Position numbers and translations under genes: made by a program. 64,000 nucleotides of DNA from Curvibacter lanceolatus ATCC 14669 (GTDB lineage: Bacteria; Pseudomonadota; Gammaproteobacteria; Burkholderiales; Burkholderiaceae_C). The notes beneath the pieces were generated by a model. The model was not told where the DNA came from. It was given only the letters and a program-made list of their open reading frames with translations, and did no database searches. The stretch lies in NCBI RefSeq assembly GCF_000381265.1, contig NZ_KB906257.1, positions 1-64,000 of the forward strand, written 5' to 3'. Below are positions 57,811 to 64,000 of the stretch, one piece after another; position 1 is the stretch's first letter, and every line of letters starts with the position of its first letter.

Positions 57811-60441
57811 TCAGGCTCCCAGGCTTTGCCGTGCTTCGCCCGAGTGGGTGAAGTACTGGGCGCTGATTTCGTCAGAGATGTTGTAGGCCGCGCCGGTGCA
57901 CAGGGCCAGCAGCTCGGCCAGCGGCGGCTGGGTGTCGCTGGGCTCCTGGCGGCCCTCATCGCCACACAGCTGCTCCAGGCTCCAGATGTCGGGGTTGGGG
58001 ATCAGCAGTGACAGGGTGCTGAGCTGCCCCGGTGCACTGCCGGCCAGGCGGGCCAGCCGGCCGCGCAGGGTCTGGGCCACCCAGGCCAGCGAGCGGGGGT
58101 TGTCCCGGTCCATCACCAGCAGATCGAGCAGGGCGGGCAGTTCGCGGCTTTGCTGGAACTGGGCGTGGAAGGTGATGGTGCTGTCAAACAGGGCCAAGGT
58201 GGCCTCGAAGCCGGCATCGTCGTGCAGGGCCCCAGCCTTGAGGCCCAGCGACAGCGCCGAGGCCAGGAAGGCCAGGCGTTCGATGTGGCGTCCGATGGAC
58301 AGCAGACGCCAGCCGTCGTCACGGGTCATGCGGTCGGTCTGTGCCCCGGTGATGGCGGCCAGGTGGCCGCTGGTGATTTCCAGGGTCTGCAGGGCATCGG
58401 CCGAGCCGACCGCGCCTGTCGAGGCCGCCGCCTTGCAGCGGCTGAAGAACTCTTCTTCGGCCTGCGTGATGACGTTCCAGTGCTCTTGCGACAGCCGTTC
58501 GCGCACCGCCGAGGCCGAATGCCGCAAGGCGCGCAGGTTGAAGCCCACGCTGCTGGCGTGGCTGGTTTTGTCCAGGCCGTCGATCAGCGAGCGCTCGAAC
58601 ACGCGGCGGGCCTGGGTGGCGGGCGGCACACTGGGCAGCACCAACCCGCCTAGCACGGCCATGTCGCTGAGCCAGGCCAGCAGGGGTTGGGCAGACTGGT
58701 CGTCACCGTTCAGGCAGGCGAGCGTGAGGCGGGCCAGACGCAGTGTGTTCTCGGTGCGCTCGGTGTAACGGCCCAGCCAGAACAGGTTCTCGGCCGCACG
58801 GCTGGTGACCAGGCGCTTGCGCTGCACCACGGCGGCCACGCCCGGGTGGGGGTTGAGCAGGCTGGTGCTGTCCACGCGCCCCTCGGTCTGCACCCACACG
58901 TCGGCACTGCTGCCGCCGCGCTGCATCGAGGCGATCTCGGCGTTGGCGCTGGCAATGCGGGCCATGCCGCCCGGCAGCACGCGCCAGGAGGCCGGGCCGT
59001 CGGCCACCGCGAACACGCGCAGCATCACCGAACGGCGAGCCAGCCGGCCCTCGCCCTTGACCTGACGCCACACCGGGATCTGCGACAGGGGCAGGCGCTG
59101 TTGCACCGTGTGCTCGTCACTCTGGCGCAGGATGCGGCCTGCCCATTCATCGAGCTGGCGCTGCGACAGGGTGGGGCCCGAGACCGATTCGAACCAGTGC
59201 CGGCCGGCACTGGCGGCGTAGGTGGGCTTGATCACCGATTCGCCCAGCAGGGGCAGGGCGTCTTCCAGGGCGGCGCGCTCGCCGCACCACCAGGTGGGCA
59301 GCGCCGGCAGCAGCAACTCTTCGTTGAGCAGGTGCCGCGCCAGGGCCGGCAGAAAGCCCAGCAAGGCCGGGGATTCGAGGAAGGCCGAGCCCGGGGTGTT
59401 GGCGACCAGCACGTTGCCGGCGCGGATCGCCTGCAGCAGGCCGGGTACGCCCAGGGTGGAGTCGGGGCGCAGCTCCAGCGGGTCGAGGAACTCGTCGTCC
59501 AGGCGCTTGAGCAGGCCGTGCACGGGCTTGAGTCCCTGCAGGGTCTTGAGGTACAGGCGCTGGTCGCGCACGGTCAGGTCGCTGCCTTCGACCAGCGTGA
59601 GGCCCAGGTAGCGCGCCAGGTAGGCGTGCTCAAAGTAGGTTTCGTTGTAGGGGCCCGGGGTCAGCAGGGCGATGTGGGAATCGGCGCCGGCCGGGCTCAT
59701 GGCCTTCAGGCCTTCGATGAGCGCTCGGTAGGTGGCGGCCAGGCGCTGCACCTGCATGGCCTCGAAAGCCTGCGGGAACTGGCGCGACACGGCCAGCCGG
59801 TTTTCCAGCAGGTAGCCCAGGCCCGAGGGGGCCTGGGTGCGCTGGGACACCACCCACCAGTTGCCGTCGGGGCCACGCGCCAGGTCGAAGGCGGCAATGT
59901 GCAGGTGGCTGCCGCCCACGGGCTTCACGCCCTTCATGGCGCGCAGATAGCCTGGGTGGCCTTGCACCAGTGCGGCCGGCAGCAGGCCGCTGGACAGCAG
60001 GTGCTGGGGGCCGTACACATCAGCCATCACCCGGTCGAGCACGCGCACGCGCTGCAGCACGCCGGCTTCGATCTGTTGCCAGCTCTCGGGGTTGATGATC
60101 AGGGGGAACAGGTCCAGTGACCAGGGCCGCTGCGGGCCTGAGGCGTCGGCATAGACGTTGTAGGTGACGCCGTTGTCCCGGATCTGGCGCTTGAGGCTGG
60201 CCTCGCGGTGGTCCAGATCGGCCAGGCCCTCGCTGCCCAGGTGTTTGAAGAAGTCGCTCCAGGGGCCGGTGAAGCCGGGGGGCGGGGCGTCGTCGTCCAC
60301 TTCGATCGACTGGGCCGCCTGGGCTTCCTCGCCGCGCAATTCGTCGTAATGGCCGCTGGTGGCGGGCAGCACCAGATCACCCGCCTGCAGGGGCGGGCGT
60401 GTGTCGGCGGTTTCGGACGAGAGGGGAGAGGTAGGTTCCAC
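57811..60441 (-). CDS. Circularly permuted ATP-grasp (DUF404/DUF407) fused to alpha-E (DUF403) domain
   Basis: An 876-aa fusion. The N-terminal about 540 residues form a circularly permuted ATP-grasp ligase (NGVTYNVYADASGPQRPWSL, DLFPLIINPESWQQIEAGVL, then RVLDRVMADVYGPQHLLSSG, LLTPGPYNETYFEHAYLARY, GSDLTVRD and LLGESVIKPTYAASAGRH). The C-terminal about 320 residues are the helical alpha-E domain starting SRAAENLFWLGRYTERTENT. In many genomes these are two genes; here they are fused. The family is predicted to make peptide bonds (glutathionylspermidine-synthetase-like ATP-grasp) but lacks a defined product. The start is 97 nt after the DUF2126 gene stop and the gene ends 4 nt before the small transglutaminase gene. 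Confidence 0.92.
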   Translation of the reverse strand: MEPTSPLSSETADTRPPLQAGDLVLPATSGHYDELRGEEAQAAQSIEVDDDAPPPGFTGPWSDFFKHLGSEGLADLDHREASLKRQIRDNGVTYNVYADASGPQRPWSLDLFPLIINPESWQQIEAGVLQRVRVLDRVMADVYGPQHLLSSGLLPAALVQGHPGYLRAMKGVKPVGGSHLHIAAFDLARGPDGNWWVVSQRTQAPSGLGYLLENRLAVSRQFPQAFEAMQVQRLAATYRALIEGLKAMSPAGADSHIALLTPGPYNETYFEHAYLARYLGLTLVEGSDLTVRDQRLYLKTLQGLKPVHGLLKRLDDEFLDPLELRPDSTLGVPGLLQAIRAGNVLVANTPGSAFLESPALLGFLPALARHLLNEELLLPALPTWWCGERAALEDALPLLGESVIKPTYAASAGRHWFESVSGPTLSQRQLDEWAGRILRQSDEHTVQQRLPLSQIPVWRQVKGEGRLARRSVMLRVFAVADGPASWRVLPGGMARIASANAEIASMQRGGSSADVWVQTEGRVDSTSLLNPHPGVAAVVQRKRLVTSRAAENLFWLGRYTERTENTLRLARLTLACLNGDDQSAQPLLAWLSDMAVLGGLVLPSVPPATQARRVFERSLIDGLDKTSHASSVGFNLRALRHSASAVRERLSQEHWNVITQAEEEFFSRCKAAASTGAVGSADALQTLEITSGHLAAITGAQTDRMTRDDGWRLLSIGRHIERLAFLASALSLGLKAGALHDDAGFEATLALFDSTITFHAQFQQSRELPALLDLLVMDRDNPRSLAWVAQTLRGRLARLAGSAPGQLSTLSLLIPNPDIWSLEQLCGDEGRQEPSDTQPPLAELLALCTGAAYNISDEISAQYFTHSGEARQSLGA

Positions 60442-60538
60442 GGGCGTTATTGTCCCATGAGCGGCTTGTTGAACTGATGCAAGTCATGAAACCGTCATGC
60501 TGTTGAGGCAAGACGATTTCACGAAACATCAGGGCAAC

Positions 60539-63500
60539 TCAGCGCCGCAGGTCCAGCGTGAATGGGAATTCACGGCTGCCCGGCACGCCCACGGTGGCTT
60601 CGGGCACATGCAGCGTGCCCGGGGTGTGGCCCATGCGGAAGAAGCGCGACAGGCGGCGGCTTTCGGCCTCGTAGGCGTTCACCGGGAAGGTCACGTAATT
60701 GCGACCGCCCGGGTGGGCCACGTGGTACTGGCAGCCTCCGACCGAGCGCTTCATCCAGCTGTCGACGATGTCGAACACCAGGGGCGCATGCACGCCGATG
60801 CTGGGGTGCAGGGCCGAGGGCGGGTTCCAGGCCTTGTAACGCACGCTGGCGACAAACTCGCCTTCGACGCCGGTGGGCTGCAGCGGCAGCGGCCGGCCGT
60901 TGACGGTGACCACATGGCGGGCATCGTTGAAGCCGCTCACGTGCACCTCGATGCGCTCCAGCGACGAATCGACGTAGCGCACCGTGCCGCCAGCCGAGCC
61001 CTCCTCGCCCATCACGTGCCAGGGTTCCAGCGCGTTGCGCAGGGTCAGCTCGATGCCCATGGATTGCACGTTGCCCACCAGCGGGAAGCGGAACTCGAAG
61101 TGCGGGGCAAACCAGGCGTCGTCAAACGCATAGCCGGCCTGGCGCATCTCGGCCATCACGTCGTTGAAGTCCTGCCGCACAAAGGTGGGCAGCAGCCAGC
61201 GGTCATGCAGCTGGGTGCCCCAGCGGGTGACGGGTGCCTTGTACGGCTGCTTCCAGAAGCGGGCGATCAGGGCACGCAGCAGCAGTTGCTGGGCGATGCT
61301 CATGCGGGCATGCGGCGGCATCTCGAAGGCGCGCAGTTCCAGCAGGCCCAGGCGGCCGGTGCTGCTGTCGGGCGAGTACATCTTGTCGATGCAGAACTCG
61401 CTGCGGTGGGTGTTGCCGGTGACGTCGACCAGGATGTTGCGCAGCGTGCGGTCCACCAGCCAGGGCGGCATGTCCTGGCCGTACAGCTCGCGGTTGCGCT
61501 CGATCTCGCGCAGCGCGATCTCGAGTTCGTAGAGCTGGTCGTTGCGGGCTTCGTCCACGCGCGGGGCCTGGCTGGTCGGGCCGATGAACATGCCCGAGAA
61601 CAGATAGCTCAGCGAGGGGTGGTTGTGCCAGTACAGGATCAGGCTGGCCAGCAGTTCGGGCTTGCGCAGGAAGGGGCTGTCGGCCGGGGTGGCGCCGCCC
61701 AGCACAAAGTGGTTGCCGCCCCCGGTGCCGGTGTGCCGGCCGTCGGTCATGAACTTCTCGGCCGTCAGGCGCGATTCGAAGGCCGCCTGGTACAGGAACT
61801 CGGTGTGCTGCACCAATTGCTTCCAATTGTGCGCCGGGTGGATGTTGACCTCGATCACGCCCGGGTCCGGGGTGACCTGCAGCAGCTTCAGGCGCGGGTC
61901 GCGCGGCGGCGGGTAGCCTTCCAGCACGATCTGCACGCCCAGTTGCTCGGCCGTGGCCTCGACGGCGGCCAGCAGGTCCAGGTAGTCCTCCAGCCGCGAC
62001 AGCGGGGGCATGAAGACGTACAGCAGGCTGGAGTTGACGCTGGCGGCCTCGACCTTGGGCCCGTTGGCGCGCGCCGGGTTGCGGGCTTCGACGCACAGCG
62101 CGGTGCGGGTGATCTCGTGGGCCGAGGTGCCGCGGGCTGGGGCCATCTCCCAGCGGCCGGGTTGGGGCTGGCCGGTGCGGGTGGCGGCTTCGCCGTCGCC
62201 CTGTCCGGCAGCGCCAGCCTGGCCGGTCCCCAGGCCCTGGGCGCGGCGTTGGGCTTCGCCCGGGCTGGCCGTGCCAGCCAGATAGGGCACGCCGCGCAGG
62301 TCGGTGCTGCCACTGGCGTAGCGGCTGTGCAGGGCCTGGGCGGCCGGCAGGGCCGAGCGTGGGGCCATCGGGTCGGTTTCGACCATGTAGGGGTACTCGG
62401 CGCTGCTGACCCAGGGCAGCGAGTCCAGCGGCAGGCGGTAGCCCATGGGCGAGTCGCCCGGGATCAGGTACATGCGCTCGTCGCGGAAGAACCAGGGCCC
62501 GGTCTGCCAGCGGGGGCCGACCATGGCCGGGTTGTCGGCGTCGGGGTTCACATCGAGTGGCAGCACATAGCCCACCACCGAGTCGAGCTTCTGGTCGAAC
62601 ACGCGGCGCAGGCGCACGCGCTCCATCTCGTCGTCGAGCTTGGAGTTGAAGGGGTCGACGTTGACCGGCAGGCGGCGCTCGCGCCACAGGTAGTACCAGG
62701 TGTCTTCGTAGCCCGCTTCGATGTACTGGTCGGTCATGCCCAGCTTGCCGGCCAGGGTGCTGGTGAAGCGCTGGGCGTCGGCGGCGGTGTAGTGGGCGGT
62801 GACGCGCTCATCGGCGAACAGGGCCGGGTTGTTCCAGACCGGCTGACCATCGGCGCGCCAGCAGATCGACAGGGCCCAGCGCGGCAACTGCTCGCCCGGG
62901 TACCACTTACCCTGGCCGAAGTGCAGAAAGCCGCCCTGGCCGTATTCATCACGCAGCTTGTGCACCAGCTCGGTGGCGTAGGCGCGCTTGGTGGGGCCCA
63001 GAGCGTCGGTGTTCCATTCGGCGCCTTCGCGGTCGTCGGTGGCAACATAGGTGGGTTCGCCACCCTGGGTCAGGCGCACGTCGCCCGCCACCAGTTCCGC
63101 ATCCACTGCGTCGCCCAGGGCCAGCACGCGGGCCCATTGCTCGTCGGTGTAGGGCATGGTGACGCGCGGCGATTCGTAGATGCGCGTGACTTCCATGTGG
63201 TGGCTGAATTCGACCTCGCACTTGTCCACCGCGCCTTCAACGGGCGCCGCGCCCGAGGGCTGCGGCGTGCAGGCCAGCGGAATGTGGCCTTCACCGGCCA
63301 GCAGGCCCGAGGTGGGGTCCAGGCCGATCCAGCCGGCACCGGGCAGGTAGACCTCGCACCAGGCGTGCAGGTCGGTGAAGTCGACCTCAGTGCCGCTGGG
63401 GCCGTCCAGGGCCTTGACGTCGGGCTTGAGCTGGATCAGGTAGCCCGACACGAAGCGCGCTGCCAGGCCGCAGTGGCGCATCAATTGCACCAGCAGCCAG

Positions 63501-64000
63501 CCCGAGTCGCGGCAGGAGCCTGAGGCATTGCCCAGGGTCTCTTCGGGCGTCTGCACGCCAGGCTCCATGCGGATCAGGTAGCGGATGTCGTTTTGCAGTT
63601 TCTGGTTGAGGCGCACCAGGAAGTCGATGGTGCGGCACTCGCTGCGGTCGATCTCGGCCAGGTACTTCTTCAGCAGCGGGGTGGGGGCCTCGGTGACGAG
63701 GTAGGGCGCCAACTCTTGCTTGACCAGTTCTTCGTACTGGAACGGGAAGTTCTCGGCCGCGGGCTCCAGGAAGAAGTCAAACGGGTTGTACACCGCCATC
63801 TCGACCACCAGGTCGACCGTGACCTTGAATTCGGTGGTGGGGTTGGGGAAGACCAGGCGGGCCTGGTAATTGGCAAACGGGTCTTGCTGCCAGTTGATGA
63901 AGTGGTTTTCGGGTTCGATGCGCAGCGAATAGGAAATGACCTTGCTGCGGCAGTGCGGTGCCGGGCGCAGCCGGACCACCTGGGGGCCCAGGTTGACGGG
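60539..64000 (-). CDS. Transglutaminase-DUF2126 protein (partial, 5' end beyond the window)
   Basis: At least 1,150 residues; the 5' end is missing. The frame stays open to the window edge through GPQVVRLRPAPHCR, the family's usual N-terminal block, so only about 20 residues should be missing. The transglutaminase core has Cys in NASGSCRDSGWLLVQLMRHC, His in DLHAWCEVYLPG and Asp in GWIGLDPTSG. The rest is DUF2126, with VRLTQGGEPTYVATDDRE, GGFLHFGQGKWYPGEQLPRW, and HTGTGGGNHFVLGGATPADS, all conserved blocks. It precedes the ATP-grasp/alpha-E fusion and the small transglutaminase. Predicted role: peptide modification; chemistry unknown. Confidence 0.93.
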   Translation of the reverse strand, partial: PVNLGPQVVRLRPAPHCRSKVISYSLRIEPENHFINWQQDPFANYQARLVFPNPTTEFKVTVDLVVEMAVYNPFDFFLEPAAENFPFQYEELVKQELAPYLVTEAPTPLLKKYLAEIDRSECRTIDFLVRLNQKLQNDIRYLIRMEPGVQTPEETLGNASGSCRDSGWLLVQLMRHCGLAARFVSGYLIQLKPDVKALDGPSGTEVDFTDLHAWCEVYLPGAGWIGLDPTSGLLAGEGHIPLACTPQPSGAAPVEGAVDKCEVEFSHHMEVTRIYESPRVTMPYTDEQWARVLALGDAVDAELVAGDVRLTQGGEPTYVATDDREGAEWNTDALGPTKRAYATELVHKLRDEYGQGGFLHFGQGKWYPGEQLPRWALSICWRADGQPVWNNPALFADERVTAHYTAADAQRFTSTLAGKLGMTDQYIEAGYEDTWYYLWRERRLPVNVDPFNSKLDDEMERVRLRRVFDQKLDSVVGYVLPLDVNPDADNPAMVGPRWQTGPWFFRDERMYLIPGDSPMGYRLPLDSLPWVSSAEYPYMVETDPMAPRSALPAAQALHSRYASGSTDLRGVPYLAGTASPGEAQRRAQGLGTGQAGAAGQGDGEAATRTGQPQPGRWEMAPARGTSAHEITRTALCVEARNPARANGPKVEAASVNSSLLYVFMPPLSRLEDYLDLLAAVEATAEQLGVQIVLEGYPPPRDPRLKLLQVTPDPGVIEVNIHPAHNWKQLVQHTEFLYQAAFESRLTAEKFMTDGRHTGTGGGNHFVLGGATPADSPFLRKPELLASLILYWHNHPSLSYLFSGMFIGPTSQAPRVDEARNDQLYELEIALREIERNRELYGQDMPPWLVDRTLRNILVDVTGNTHRSEFCIDKMYSPDSSTGRLGLLELRAFEMPPHARMSIAQQLLLRALIARFWKQPYKAPVTRWGTQLHDRWLLPTFVRQDFNDVMAEMRQAGYAFDDAWFAPHFEFRFPLVGNVQSMGIELTLRNALEPWHVMGEEGSAGGTVRYVDSSLERIEVHVSGFNDARHVVTVNGRPLPLQPTGVEGEFVASVRYKAWNPPSALHPSIGVHAPLVFDIVDSWMKRSVGGCQYHVAHPGGRNYVTFPVNAYEAESRRLSRFFRMGHTPGTLHVPEATVGVPGSREFPFTLDLRR

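Noticed and set aside
58687-60120. A 477-codon + strand frame opposite the ATP-grasp/alpha-E gene
   Set aside because: It is an antisense shadow with His/Gln/Gly-rich composition and no motif.
60497-63523. A 1008-codon open frame on the + strand opposite the DUF2126 gene
   Set aside because: It is antisense to a well-supported gene. Its composition (Gly, His, Gln, Ala, Val-rich) is what reverse-complemented GC-rich coding sequence gives, and no domain is recognisable.

Overview
The window is chromosomal DNA from a GC-rich betaproteobacterium, most likely a Burkholderiales member of the Comamonadaceae type. The evidence is strong third-position GC, orphan Bug/TctC-type binding proteins (two flanking xerD), pyrG-kdsA-eno-ftsB and dapA-bamC-WalJ-type gene orders, and DMHA-type MutL with no MutH seen here. 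Almost everything looks like vertically inherited core genome. I found no tRNA, rRNA, IS element, prophage or CRISPR array, and no gap longer than about 300 bp lacks a gene.

Left part (1-26713): an AttEFGH/LolCDE-like export set (lipocalin-like AttH protein, 861-aa FtsX permease, ATPase) is interrupted by an oppositely oriented Hsp20 gene. It is followed by miaA, a Bcr/CflA exporter, a serine hydrolase, fdxA, gdhA, mutL, a DedA protein, a glycine-zipper lipoprotein, amiC/tsaE, queG, an AEC carrier, two TctC-like proteins around xerD, two tandem EAL-HDOD proteins, a DUF455 ferritin-like protein, a gamma-carbonic anhydrase and hslO.

Middle part (26777-46549): a long leftward unit pyrG-kdsA-DUF1330-eno-ftsB-pnuC-NadR-like kinase joins CTP/KDO synthesis, glycolysis, division and NAD salvage. 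Then come a divergent lysR/mmsA pair with two dyads, coaBC-dut, slyD, a 7TM-DISM diguanylate cyclase, the ribosomal-protein hydroxylase roxA behind a terminator-like 5' hairpin, an alanine/proline-rich lipoprotein, and a WalJ-like hydrolase, bamC and dapA. A leftward MFS-small membrane protein-SDR-methyltransferase unit ends this part.

Right part (48126-64000): parE-lytic transglycosylase-parC, a methyl-accepting chemotaxis protein, and an isolated unit of two overlapping unknown genes (one with a GNAT-like signature) enclosed by terminators. RidA follows, then a leftward cluster of transglutaminase-DUF2126 protein (runs off the right edge), a circularly permuted ATP-grasp/alpha-E fusion and a small transglutaminase. 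This last cluster belongs to a conserved but biochemically obscure peptide-modification system and is the best candidate for undescribed biology. Other points of interest are the start of mutL, which has no standard start codon in frame, the roxA leader, the lysR-mmsA dyads, the two-gene GNAT-like unit, and several genes whose -10 element lies 6-7 nt from the start codon, suggesting leaderless mRNAs.
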